Shown: positions 23,936 to 34,620 of the stretch, piece after piece
How the letters are laid out: each line of letters begins with the position of its first letter
How positions within the stretch are numbered: the first letter of the stretch is position 1
NCBI RefSeq assembly: GCF_000283155.1
Contig: NW_004454180.1
Span: 18,112,640 to 18,176,639 of the forward strand
Source of the DNA: Ceratotherium simum simum
Taxonomy: Eukaryota; Chordata; Mammalia; Perissodactyla; Rhinocerotidae
DNA length: 64,000 nucleotides
Reading direction: 5' to 3'
Program-made: the position numbers and the translations under genes
The notes under the pieces: model-generated
Seen by the model: only the letters and a program-made list of their open reading frames with translations
Told to the model about the DNA's origin: nothing
The model's database searches: none

Positions 23936-24084
23936 TTAGACAAACATCAATATCAGTGGGGGTGCCACACTTCACGCTTCCCTCTAGCCCTGGGCCCATC
24001 TCTTCTTCTCATTCAGTTCCTCTAACTCGGGGGCTTTGCGTTCTCAGGGCTCGGTATAGCCCCTGGCACGTCACTTCTCACAAA

Positions 24085-24290
24085 TGTTTCTGGGGAGCAT
24101 GAATGCTGTAAAGAACAGAGTGCTTGCGTTCGAGACCTAGGACCCAGGTTCCACTTTGCTGTCCGCAGATGTGTGGTTTCACCCAGACAGCTTAACTTCC
24201 CAAACCTCAGTCTCCTGTCCATAAGTGGGGAGAATGAGGTAGCCCTCTCTGACTCTAGTGAGGGTGGGAGCGCTCCCGGCAAACTGGGAA
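24085..24290 (+). repeat. MIR SINE
   Basis: 'aacagagtgcttgcgttcgag', 'ttccactttgctgtcc', 'cagcttaacttcc' and 'aacctcagtctcctgtcc' follow the MIR consensus order on the + strand. Confidence 0.7.
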
Positions 24291-24354
24291 GTGCCGTCCA
24301 AGTGCGAGCTTAAGAAGGGAAGAGAGATAATAACGACAGGGAGACCAGCCTGAG

Positions 24355-24510
24355 CTTACAGAGCTTATGCGAGGTGCCAGGCACTGCTCGTTTAATCCTC
24401 ACAACCATCTCGTAGAGGAGGTGAAGTCATTTGCCTGGGAGCACAAAGCTAGGACTGGTGGAGAGAGGATTTGAATCCAGGCAGTTTGGTTCTGGAGTAT
24501 ATGCTGAAAA
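24355..24510 (-). repeat. MIR SINE
   Basis: 'gaggtgccaggcactg', 'taatcctcacaaccat' and 'agctaggactgg...aggatttgaatccaggc' are the MIR core and tRNA-like part in reverse. Confidence 0.75.
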
Positions 24511-24519
24511 GCCCACGGA

Positions 24520-24740
24520 CTATTATAGTAATAAAAGCTAACACCGACGGCACGTTTACTCCACGCTGAACTCCGTGACCAGCATTTTACAAATATTCTG
24601 TCTTGGAGTCTCTGCAGCCCTGCCATACGGATCAGCGCTCCCACTCAACAGACGCCAAAATGGGGAACACGTGGTGTAGTCACTCGACCACGTGGCGGGG
24701 CTGGTGCCCAGACCCAAGTCTGCCATCCGCAGAGGTCACT
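24520..24740 (-). repeat. MIR SINE, second copy
   Basis: A second MIR follows head to tail: 'agcattttacaaatattctg', 'ctcaacagacgccaaaatgggg' and 'cgtggcggggctggtgcccag'. Two adjacent same-orientation MIRs are probably independent insertions. Confidence 0.6.
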
Positions 24741-24908
24741 TCTCAACACTGTGGAGAGGAAACGGGAGGAGTGGAATGGAGGGCCGCGGCCCCCAGGGGC
24801 GCAGATCCGCGGGCACGCTGAATCAAGGTCCGGGATGACCCTGACCGGGATGCAGTTTAGACTCTAAGCTGAAAGTGTTTTGTGGTCCTCAGGCTGTATG
24901 GGCAAAGC

Positions 24909-24947
24909 AGGATGTGAAGCGAGGATGTGAAGCGAGGAGGTAAAGCG
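24909..24947 (+). repeat. Minisatellite, 13 bases x 3
   Basis: AGGATGTGAAGCG occurs twice perfectly (24909-24921, 24922-24934) and once with two changes (24935-24947). A partial fourth unit follows. Confidence 0.95.
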
Positions 24948-25134
24948 AGGATTGTGGGGAAATAGGTGGGCTGGCAGGTTCCTCTTAAGTTTAGAGGAAG
25001 GGCCTCAGGCAAGGAGGGTCTGTGCAAGTTGAGAACCCCGGCCAACGCTGCTGGCTCAGGGGGTAAGCAGGGCTGCACCGGGAACGCTTCTCATCTGTAA
25101 AGAAACCGTGGTCCTAAGCTTCCTCGTACTGTAT

Positions 25135-25560
25135 TAACCTTCTAACGTGTTCAGTTGGATACGCACGAATAAATTCAGGTTATGCATTTTTGGCAGGAAT
25201 ACAACAGAAGTGAAATTCTGTGTTTTTCTCAGCATATCACATCAGGAGGCACCTGAAGTCAGTTTGTCCCAATGTTGCTGACGTCAACTATGATCGCCTC
25301 GTTAAGGTGCGGTCTGCCGGGCTTTCCTGTGGTAAAGTTACTATTTCCTCCTTTGTAATCAATCAGCATTTTGTGGGGAGGTGCATTGAGACAATGTAAA
25401 TATCCTATTCCTCACCAAATTTCCTCCGCCCATTGTCGCGTCAACCGATGATTGTCTGAATCCATTATTAACTATGATCATTGCCAAAAAGTGATTTTCT
25501 AATTCATTCATTCTTTAAACCCAAACTGAGGGACCTTTTACAAAGTAACTGGCTTGTACT
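25135..25560 (-). repeat. Old L1M 3' UTR fragment, antisense
   Basis: 'aggttatgcatttttggcagg', 'cacatcaggaggcacctga', 'gtaaagttactatttcc' and 'gtaaatatcctattcctcacc' are in the family order. This portion is upstream, in L1 terms, of the part seen at 9545 and 30255. Confidence 0.75.
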
Positions 25561-25877
25561 CCTCAAAAATAGCGATCTCATGAAAAACTGAGGAACTGTT
25601 CCAGATTAAAAGAGACTAAAGAGACACGACAACTAAATGCAAAGTGTGATCCTGGACCAGGATTTTTTTCCCCTTTTGCTCGAAAGGACATTCTTAGGAC
25701 AATTGGTGGAGTTTGAATGAGGCCTGGAGACTCTGCAATATTGTTGTATCAATGTTAATTTTCTGATTTTGATCATTGTACTTGTATTATGTAGAAGAAT
25801 GTCTTTGCTTTAAGGAATTACACATTGAAGCATTTAGGAATAAAGGAGATTTGCTACAACTTTCTCTCAAATAGTTC

Positions 25878-26040
25878 AGAAAAAAAATATGTATCTAGAG
25901 TGAATGATAAGACAAATGTGGTAAAACGCTAATGTTTGCAGAATCTGGGTGAAGGATATATGGGAGTTGTTTGTACAATTTTTGCAACTTTTCTATACAT
26001 CTGAAATGATTTCAAAGTGAAAAAGTTTTAAAAATGTACT
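25878..26040 (+). repeat. Old L1 3' end, sense
   Basis: 'gacaaatgtggtaaaacg', 'aatctgggtgaaggatatatg' and 'tgcaacttttctatacatctg' followed by 'aaaaagtttt' is the 3' terminus of an L1MB/L1MC-like element. It lies in the opposite orientation to the L1 piece 300 bases upstream. Confidence 0.7.
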
Positions 26041-27184
26041 CCAAGCCTGAACTGAATATGCGTGCCTTCCTCTATCTGACATGGAGAGGGTGGGATCTAC
26101 ACCCCCACGGGGAAGGTGGCTGGGGTGCTCTTGTCTTGGGGACATGCTAAGGTGGAGGACAGTCTACTCCATCCCACTCTGACAGACGCAGACCCACAGG
26201 GGTATCTGGTAAGAAGCAGCTTCCTCTATTATGCTGTTTGTGGAGGGGAGAGCATTTGAGTCAAGTCAACAAAGGCTACTTTTCTAGAAAACTTACTAAT
26301 AGCCCATTGCTTTTGCCTCCAAATTCCAATTTCTGGGCATGGCATAGCTACTGTCACGTAACTCCATTCCGCATCAAGTCTCCTGAAATAGATTATTTCA
26401 GAGCCTGCAGCTTCCATATGACTGAAGGGTTTACATGGCAACAACAATAGAGGTCTTCAGCCACTAAGCCCTGCGATAAAGGACAAGCATACCAAATCAT
26501 GAGTCTTCACCACCACACGAATAAGCTCCTGTCCCCAGACGGCTGCCAGCACACAGGCTCTGAGCCCACAAACCCACACCGCAGATGATGACTTCAGCCT
26601 ACCAGGGAGAGAGAAGTGGCCCCCAAAATAGATCTTTAAAATCCTCCATCGTCTTTTGTGATGGCACAATTTGCTGTTTCATTTTAGTCTCTTATCAGGA
26701 AGCCTTCTGAATCAGTGCTCTATTTTGAGCACAAAGTCAAGATTTCTGTGGCCTCAGCCAAAGACATTCACGTGGAGAGCTGCTGAGCGAGCTGGCTGAT
26801 TCAGGCTCTGACAATTCTGAAGTTCTTCTGGGTGAGTGGGAAACGGTTCACCCATAATAGCTTTTACTTGGCCTTTCTATCCCTTTCCCACCCTGTCCAC
26901 TTAGCATTCCACTCGAGAGAACATAAAATTGAATACATGCCAAGAAAATGGACACACTCCACATACATTAATAGCTTTACTGTATTAATAGCTTACCAGA
27001 AGTCGACGATCTCCCTAGGGAATCTTAGTTTCTCCGTTTGTGAGTGTCTATTTTTTCTTTCTTTGTTCTTCCTTTTCCCTGGCCTTCTCACAGAAATAGC
27101 AGGGTCATTTACATGTAAGGTAGCCAGTTATAACACTGTAATGGGGCTCCCATCCTGTGATAGCGGGGCTGAGCCAGCAGACAC
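26041..27184. other. Unique stretch
   Basis: No recognisable feature. A 146-codon frame (26832-27272) overlaps a MIR at its 3' part and has no known motif. Confidence 0.4.
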
Positions 27185-27425
27185 CTCTCAGGTACTGAGT
27201 TTCTATAACGTGGGCACTCTCTATATGCCCTATGCCATCCCACTTAACCCTCAGGACAAATCTACAAGATAGTTATTATATCCCAATATTTCAGATGAGG
27301 AAATAGAAGCTCAAAGAGAATGAAATGCCCAAAGATCCATGGCTAGTACAAGAGATGAGGTTTAAACTCAGTTCTATTTGTCTGGAGAGCTCTAGTATTC
27401 CACTCCGCTATACTTTGATGGTAAG
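27185..27425 (-). repeat. MIR SINE
   Basis: 'gggcactctctatatgcc', 'aaccctcaggacaaatctac' and 'tatttcagatgaggaaatag' followed by 'agagatgaggtttaaactcag' match a nearly complete MIR in reverse orientation. Confidence 0.75.
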
Positions 27426-28317
27426 TAGAAAGATACCAAGACCTCCTTCTTCATCTGCCTGTTGAAGGCCTAAAATTCTTTGCCCGAATTGGTTTTAGTG
27501 CCTAGATTGCATGAGAACCCATTACCTTTAGCGACTCTTTCTACTTGTAGTTGCCTCTTAGGTAATCCTGTTTGGCAAGAAAGTGAATATATTCAAGATT
27601 TCACTCAGATTGGTCATTCAGATTTCTCCACAATGTGACCTGGGTCTCTTCAGAATGCAAAGCTGGGGCAATGTCACTGTCTACTCCCTGTGCCAGCAAG
27701 GCAGGCTACAGTAGCCAGTAGCTGTGCACCCAGCCCTCTGCTATGGTTTCTAATCTGTCATTTGGCTTTTTGTGAATTATGTGACATCCGGGCCTGTGAA
27801 AGATGTCCCCACCTCTCAGGAGACCTAAAAATCTGCCCTGGCTACAACTACCTCTTTATGGCAGACCATTAGACAAGAGCATCCCGAAAATAATGATTCT
27901 AACAAGTGCCTAAGAAGACGTCTCCTGTAGCTGACTGAGTCGGTGCCCTCCCACTCCCACAACACTCACCAAAACCACGTATGCCAGTGGATTCTTACAG
28001 AAGCATCCACACCTCTCCATCGGAGGACCCTGTGTGCTTGACCCACACACAGGACTGGTCAGAAGTGACAGAGGGTTGAAGACCCCAGGAATAACCTTCA
28101 ACCCATGAACCAACAGGAGTTGGTACATTAAGACTCTGGACTTTTTGACTCTCAGATGGGAAAAGTCTGAGGTGTGTTCTTTATTTTCCTTCATCTCAAA
28201 ATCATTGGGGTTGAGCCACTACCCTCACAGCAATAACTTCAGTAAAACTCTGTGTGGCTTCCTTTCCTTCTGTCTCACTTCCACTCCCCTAGCAGCACTC
28301 CCCAGGAGCAGCGCCTA
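27426..28317. other. Unique stretch
   Basis: No repeat or exon recognised. Confidence 0.4.
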
Positions 28318-28850
28318 GTATACCCCTTTATTGGCCACACGCCCAGTTGTACAAGCAGTGCGGGATAGGTAGCAGAGAGACCGAAGAAAAGACCCAGAGA
28401 CAGTGTACAAGACATATAGGTTTGTTGGGATTTACTTACAGGGAGCATCCAGTGGCAGCCAGCTGGATGGAGTTACCGTTACCATGGGCAGGGAGGAGGT
28501 TGCATATATAGGCAGGGGGCACATACGCTATGTGCTTGCCAAGATGGCCTGTCCCTGGTATGGCCAGCATTCCCAGGAACGGTAGCTCACGTGGACGGGC
28601 TCTATGTTCCTCCGTGACGTTCTTTGAGTGAGATAAGGTAAGATCCAGGCTGGCCAGGCCCTGAATCATTACAAATCTCAGCAGCTGGGGGTCCTGCCCA
28701 GAAGGGGGCCAGAAGGACACATGGCTGTTAAAGGGCATGCAAGCTAGTGCCCCTACACCCTTGCCCTCAGATCCCAGTCTCAGGTTGGGTTTCTGGGAGG
28801 CACCAGCCTTAAACACCCTGCTCTATATCATCCCTGGTACAGTCAACACA
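28318..28850 (-). repeat. Probable ERV LTR, antisense
   Basis: Read on the minus strand there is a TATA-like 'cctatatatgcaacctcctc' (near 28500) and a U5-like 'tctctgggtcttttcttcgg' at 28376-28395. An AATAAA lies near 28332. This order (TATA, R/U5, poly-A signal region) fits a gammaretrovirus-like LTR. No gag, pol or env is present nearby. The boundaries and family are not established. Confidence 0.45.
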
Positions 28851-29369
28851 CTATTGAGCCCTCCGAGGTAACGTTGCTGACAAAGGTGAAGACAGATGCT
28901 GCTGGGCTCCACACTTAGACATTTCCACACCAGAAACCTGTTGTTCCTGTCAGAGGCATCTATCAGGAGTTCCTGGAGGATACAGAAGAGTAGGGCTCAG
29001 GGTGTGGAACCACACCAGAAATGTTAGGGAATTTTCTGTTCCGATGTGCCTATACTGAAAGATAGGCCACTCCTGTTTCAACTCTAAGCAGATGAAGCTC
29101 AGAAATGAAAAGGAATTTCCATCTGCAGGAAGAGGCAGATTTTTGTCTTTTACAAATTTACATTACAGGAAAGAAAAGGAGAGTACGACATTTCTTCTTC
29201 TTCCTTGAAGCTCTCTTCCTTTTCTATCCCAGGTCACATGCTCCATTAGCTCATCTGCATGATTTCCAGGTTGGTATGGGGACCCAGCGACACGCACCCC
29301 ACTTCCAATAGCCAACACTTGGGACCCGCCAGGCCTTGATCTCAGCACTCGGTCGTGGAGTGGGTGAAG
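28851..29369. other. Unique stretch
   Basis: No feature recognised. Confidence 0.4.
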
Positions 29370-29740
29370 ACGTTTCCATTTCCTCCAATCAGCACATTCA
29401 CTTCCGCCGTCACAGTGATTGGCTCAGAGGTGGGCACGTGACACCCTGAGACCCAGTGAGGCCTCTTCCAGGACTTCTGGGAAGAGGGCCTTTGCTGCTC
29501 CTCAGTGGATTCCCACAGAGGATGCCAGCTGGGCGTGGGCCACCCTGTTTCTTCAGTGAGAGGAGCACTGGAGGGTGGAGCCCTGGGGGAGGTAGGAGCT
29601 GAGTCCTCCTGACATTAGCAATGGAATCTGCCTGTCCTCCTTGGAATCTTTCAGTATTTGAGCCATTTAATTCTTTTTCTCCCTTAAACCAATTTTAGTC
29701 AAGTTTTATGTCACTTGCAGCAAAGAGTCCTAAGTGATGC
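29370..29740 (+). repeat. Possible MaLR LTR fragment
   Basis: 'gtgattggctcagaggtggg', 'gacttctgggaagagggcc' and the terminal 'tttatgtcacttgcagcaaa' with 'gagtcctaa' recall MLT1-family LTRs. The copy contains a CCAAT-type box and a CACGTG E-box (29437-29442). The assignment is tentative. Confidence 0.4.
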
Positions 29741-30254
29741 AAGCGGAAGTGAGCGGTTTCCTTAGGTTGCCTCTGGACCACAGCCCAGGTTTCTCTTCCA
29801 CTGTCCTCTGCGGCCCAGCGTGTCCAGTGGAGGTCAAAGCATGTGGTTGCTGGGTGCCCCTCAGCGTGTGTGGATGTAAAACATTTATCCTTGAAACCTC
29901 TTGGGATGTGAAAATGCACTGATTCCTCCAAAAAGGCATGACTAAACTTATACATTTGAGATGCCCAAGGGTCTGATTCTGACATGCTGAGATTTTTATC
30001 CCAAAAGTTAAGATTTCATTGACAAATAAGTTTACAAAAGCACTTGGAGAAATTAAACTTTAAATTCAAGAATAAAATATATCTAGTTTAATAAGTTGGG
30101 ACTAATGTTTTGTAAAGGAGGAAAAAATATTCCATTGGAAACGAATTCAAATATGCAAAAAAATATTTATCCACCAGCTCTTTTAAAGGCTTACAGACAT
30201 GATCATTCTTTAATGGAGAGTTACTCTTATTACCTCATTTTAAAAAAATCCTTT
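29741..30254. other. Unique stretch
   Basis: Nothing recognised. Three overlapping short frames occur on both strands. Confidence 0.4.
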
Positions 30255-30760
30255 AGTTTCTCTCCAACCCTTTATTATGAAATACTCAACTACAGAAACA
30301 TTGCAAAATCAAGTTGCAAAATCAAGTGAGTATCTATATATCTTTCACCAAGATTCACCAAATGGTAATGTTTTGCCACGTTGGTGCTATATACATATAT
30401 ATGTGATATATGTAAATATACAAACCCACACACGTATGTATCTTCAGGCAAAACTTATTTTATACACACACTCACACACATATCAATACTTTTTTGATGA
30501 GCCATCTGAGAGTTAATTACAGATATCATGACACTTCACCTTTGAATACTTAAGCATTTATCACCTAAAAAAAGTCAAGTAACTATCACACTCAGGAAAA
30601 TTATCATGGAAACAGTACTATTATCTAAATATATGGTCCATATTAAAATTTTCCTATTTGTCCTAATAATGTCCTTCATGGCTGTTTTGGGGGGTTTTTT
30701 TTTGATCCAGGATCCAACCAAATATCATGCATTGTATTTAGTAATATTTTACTTTTGAAC
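30255..30760 (-). repeat. Old L1M 3' end, antisense
   Basis: 'ttcaccaagattcaccaa', 'ggtaatgttttgccacgtt', 'gagccatctgagagtta' and 'ttgatccaggatcc' match the same L1M 3' UTR family as 9545-10719. A (CA)- and (TA)-rich segment at 30390-30485 is part of that family's known low-complexity stretch. Confidence 0.7.
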
Positions 30761-31334
30761 ATTATGCTACAGTCTTTTTTTCTAGTTCTTAGTGAAGTAG
30801 CTTGGGTTATTGTAAAACTAATATTTATTCCATCTGCTTATTTTCTATCAGTTCTCATTCATTCCATTAATTACTTATTGAGAGAAATGCCTGAAGAGAG
30901 AGCCCACACAGGTCCAGGTATTCGTATAATTTCTTTTAACCTAAAAGAACCTGTTGATTTTAAGCTTACAAACAACATTCATCCCATTGCATTGTAAACC
31001 AGAGTAACACGGAGAGGCTCGGTGGCAGAAGGTACGATGACATCAATGACGCTGGTGGTGAGGGTGGTGTTGAAGAGGAAGAGGAGGATAGTGGTGATTT
31101 TGAGTCAGCTTGGCTAAATAAAGCTTTGCCTGAAGATGGATATGTTTGTGCTCTTTCGTATTATAAGTGTTTGCAAAGGGCAAAAGCACATCTTCATAAT
31201 ATCTCCTAGAAGTGTGAGCCGCCTCCTCCACGATCATCACCTTGGCCTCATTCTTACCAAACCTATGCTACACCTCGACACCCTGATGCCAAGCATCCTG
31301 CTCACTGCCTGCCGCATCTGGCTGCTTTCCTTGA
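30761..31334. other. Unique stretch
   Basis: Contains a purine-rich GGT/GGA-type low-complexity run at about 31050-31105. No gene seen. Confidence 0.4.
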
Positions 31335-31530
31335 GTACAGTGCTGTCCAACAGAACATTCCGCGATGATAGGAATGTTCTAGACATGCACCACCCACTAC
31401 ATGTGGCTGTTGAGGGCTTGCAATGTAACCAAGTGCAACCGAGGACCTAGATTTTTAATTTTATTCAGTTAAAAAATTTTAAATAGCCTCATGTGGCTGG
31501 TGGCAACTGCGTAGAAGACTGCAGCTCTAG
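31335..31530. repeat. Ancient interspersed repeat, family uncertain
   Basis: 'gtgctgtccaacagaacatt', 'ggctgttgagggcttgcaatg' and 'aaatagcctcatgtggctgg' belong to a very common mammalian repeat with inverted halves. I remember the sequence but not a secure name. Confidence 0.5.
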
Positions 31531-31559
31531 GTCATGACTGCAAACCCTATTTGTTCCCT

Positions 31560-31875
31560 CAAGGCTCCCAGTTCAGATTCACAGACGTCACCTCTCACAG
31601 CCTGTACACCACTTAGAGTTCACCGTCAGGATTATGTTGACGTCAGAAACTATCTGACGTCTTATTTAAAATAAAAAATCACCCCACCCCCACCCCACAC
31701 AGAACTCCCGGCTGTTCTTCACTGGTTTATTTCCTCCATGGCACTTATCACCCTTTGGCATGGTATATATTTAACTTGTTTGTTTACTGTCTATCTCTGT
31801 CCACTATGATGTAAGCTCCGTGAGCAAGAGAATTTTGTCTGTCTCATTTCCAGCTGCATCAGTAAATATTTGAGA
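31560..31875 (+). repeat. L2 3' end
   Basis: 'atggcacttatcaccctttgg', 'atgatgtaagctccgtgagc' and 'agagaattttgtctgtct' match the L2 LINE 3' region. The left part (31560-31700) is less certain and contains the CRE-like cluster. Confidence 0.65.
31583..31662. promoter_or_regulatory. Cluster of three CRE/ATF-like motifs
   Basis: AGACGTCA (31583-31590), the perfect palindrome TGACGTCA (31638-31645) and TGACGTCT (31655-31662) lie within 80 bases. CREB/ATF factors bind TGACGTCA. No promoter or transcript is otherwise evident. Confidence 0.3.
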
Positions 31876-32039
31876 ATGAGGCAGGAGTGGGAGATTATCC
31901 CCCCAGGAATTCCTACTTCTCGTCACCACTCTGTGCCTTGCATGTCATGCTCATCAGCTATGTCCACATACCCTCAGCAGGACAGCTGATGGTGGGGAGG
32001 CTGCAGAGCAGAGTAAAAAAGGGGGTGCATAAAATTGGC

Positions 32040-32190
32040 ACCTTCAATGGACCTGAATTCCAACTTTACCACTTATTTTGTTAAGTAGCTTATCATATAA
32101 AAATAATGGTACTCTTGGCTAGCGATGTTGCTATAAAAGGTAGAAATGATGTGTGTAGAGAACCTAGCACAATGCCAGAAACAGGAATGG
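32040..32190 (+). repeat. Probable MIR fragment
   Basis: 'actttaccacttattttgtt' and 'gagaacctagcacaatgcc' match the middle and 3' end of MIR in sense. Confidence 0.5.
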
Positions 32191-32299
32191 CTCAATGCAC
32201 ACGAAGAATTTCATTAAAGCCTTTCCAATTATATTTTCTTATAAATAAGCAGGCAAAGTGCGTTACCGGCGAAGACACAAAAATGGCAGCTCATGCTTT

Positions 32300-32480
32300 G
32301 GAAGACTTCGGTGCTGAGTGTTTTACACGTGGTAACTCATTTAAGTGCATTATTAGGTTCATTTTCAGTTGAGAAAACAGGCCCACAGAAGTGTCCCCGA
32401 TCCTCCTGGTCATGGCTGGGCTTGAACTCGCGGAACTCAGGCAGTCTGGTTCCAGAGCCTGAGCTGTGTGGCTCCGGGGC
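32300..32480 (-). repeat. MIR SINE
   Basis: 'gagtgttttacacgtggtaac', 'cattttcagttgagaaaacag' and 'ggcttgaactcgcggaactc' match the MIR core and tRNA part in reverse. Confidence 0.7.
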
Positions 32481-33739
32481 GTGTGACCTGCAAAAGCATG
32501 AACAGTAACGCAGCTGGAATGAAAGGCCTGTTGTCGTCCATTGAGGCTGGAGTCCATCCTCATGAGCATTTAGTGGGGTGAGAAGCAGGCGGTTGATGAG
32601 GAGGACAGCTGCCCGCTTCCCCACGTGCTCCAGAAAAGATCACTGGTGAGCCGCACGGCTCACACATGGAGAATGAGACATTTTTATTTCAAGATGCCTG
32701 TGAGGTCTTTAAAAGGCCTCTTGTTTACTTCCTGGCTGGAGAAGCTGAAGGGCTGCTCATTCTAGCTCTTTGGGGTTCCCGTTTCAAGGTCGGAGGCTGC
32801 AGGAGCCTCTTCTTTAGATCTGCATCGTGAGTTTTAAGTGCCCAGGCTCCGGAATTATTTTTAGTCACCAACGTCACCCCGTGATGTTGTGGCCACTGAT
32901 CACCACCCAGGCGATGCTCGTGCAGACGGCTGAGCAGTGCCGGCAGCCAGCTCTGGACCTGCAAGGGGGGCGGTGAGGAGAGAAAAAGCACACTCCCGGT
33001 ATCTTCATCTCAACTGACTGCATGCTCCTGAGACCCCGACTCCTGCTGGTTCCTGCCACTACAGGCTTTTGCTGGGGATAGGGGAACATGGGTGTTCCCC
33101 CTGGGCCTTCTCCTCTGATCTCCAGGCTTTCTGATTTTGAGTAGGGAGAGGACATTGGTTCCCAGATTCTATTTTCATCCTGCTGGTGCTGGGCCCGGCC
33201 CTGGAGGTGACGGCAGATCCCGGCAGAGAGGTCATGGGCTGGTTAGGAAAACAGAGGGCTGGAAGGGCAGGAGGGAAAGAGGAGAGAGGGGGACGCTGCA
33301 GCTTCCCAACTTCTCTACGCACAGCCACTGATAAGGGCTTCCCGGGTGCCTTGCTTGGCCTTTGCTAAGCCCATAATCCAGCAGATGACCCAGCAGGTGG
33401 GGACTCTCTTTTGGAGGAGAGGCAGAGGGAGGAGAACAGGGACCTGGACTTAGGACAATAGATTTTCTAGCCAAGGAGATTGTGCCAGCTCGTGCCCCAC
33501 AACCCTCACTCAGGCCTTCGATGGTCTTATCTGCACGTGCTGTCCACTTGTGCGCCTCTGAGGTGATGTGCAGCCCTTTGTGCCCTGTAACCTGTGCCCA
33601 GGCGGAGAAGCTCCTCACCCCACTCCAGGGCTCCTTGAGAAAAATTCAGTTACAAAGTAATCTGTGCTCATAGTGAAATCATCGTCGTCATCATCATCAT
33701 CGTCATCAGGCAGCCTTGGTTTCTTTGCATTAAGCTACC
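32481..33739. other. Unique, G+C-richer stretch
   Basis: No repeat recognised. Several overlapping frames (up to 128 codons, minus, 33232-33618) have proline- and serine-rich composition without domains. A mixed ATC/GTC triplet run is at 33680-33709. Confidence 0.4.
33680..33709 (+). repeat. ATC/GTC trinucleotide repeat
   Basis: About ten triplets of ATC and GTC in a row with no other triplet between. Confidence 0.85.
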
Positions 33740-34430
33740 ACCTCCCAAAGATAGCAGCCAGGTGTGCCCTTTTCCACACCTTTCACAGGGTTCACGTATA
33801 TTAGAGATAACGTTTTACAAAATCGTTTTATGTTTTACAAAACTCGACTCATACTACACACATTTCTCTGCAAATTGCCTTTCACGCTTTTTATAGTTTT
33901 TTGCCAAGCCGAAAGTGTTGCCGTAGGCATCCTTGTGTTTTATAGGATAGATTCCGAGAAGTGAGATTGCTGGGCCGAAGGGTATGTGTATTTTAACTGG
34001 TTAATAGATATTTGCCAGATTGCTTCCCAAATAGTTGTAATTATTCCTATTCCCCTGAGAAAAGTATACAAGTGCCCTTTCCCCTAAATCCTTGCCAGCA
34101 CTAGGATATCATCGTTTTTTTCTCATTTTTGAACAAATATATTGGATGAAATTAGTTTCTTACTATTCCTCGAATTTTCATTTGTCTGGCTATTAGTCAA
34201 ATTAATCATATTTTCATATGTTTGTTGTTCATATTTCCTCTTTTGAAAACTGTTTATTCATATTCTTTGGCTATTTTACATTGAGATTTAAAAATCTTTA
34301 TCTTATTAATTCTTAAGAGTTTTTGTATGTTGTGGATAATTAACCCCTTATTTGTCAGATGTCTTTCCTTGTTGATCATTTATCCTTTGACTTTTTAATA
34401 TTTTTTGCCATGTAATTTTTTTTTTACATG
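33740..34430 (-). repeat. Old L1M fragment, antisense
   Basis: 'gatagattccgagaagtgag', 'attgctgggccgaagggtatg', 'cttgccagcactagg' and 'cccttatttgtcagatgtc' follow L1M 3' UTR/ORF2 junction order on the complementary strand. Confidence 0.65.
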
Positions 34431-34439
34431 AATAAGTAT

Positions 34440-34620
34440 CATCAGTATTTCTTGTGTTGTTTACAAAAAAAGTTTAATTACAAAATCAAAGGGAAAATAA
34501 TTAGATAAAAGTACAAAGATATGTACAGGGATGTATCCATTGTAAGCACTGTTTACCATTAAAAATGGAAATAACCTGAACGTTCAAATATTAGAGGTGT
34601 CATTTAGCTATGGATATTTC
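34440..34620 (+). repeat. Possible L1M piece in opposite orientation
   Basis: 'tacagggatgtatccattg', 'accattaaaaatggaaata' and 'acctgaacgttcaaata' recall the sense strand of the same L1M region. If so, it forms an inverted junction with the preceding piece. Confidence 0.4.

Noticed and set aside
24909..24947. CRISPR-like array
   Set aside because: The units are directly adjacent with no spacers, and this is a mammalian nuclear sequence.
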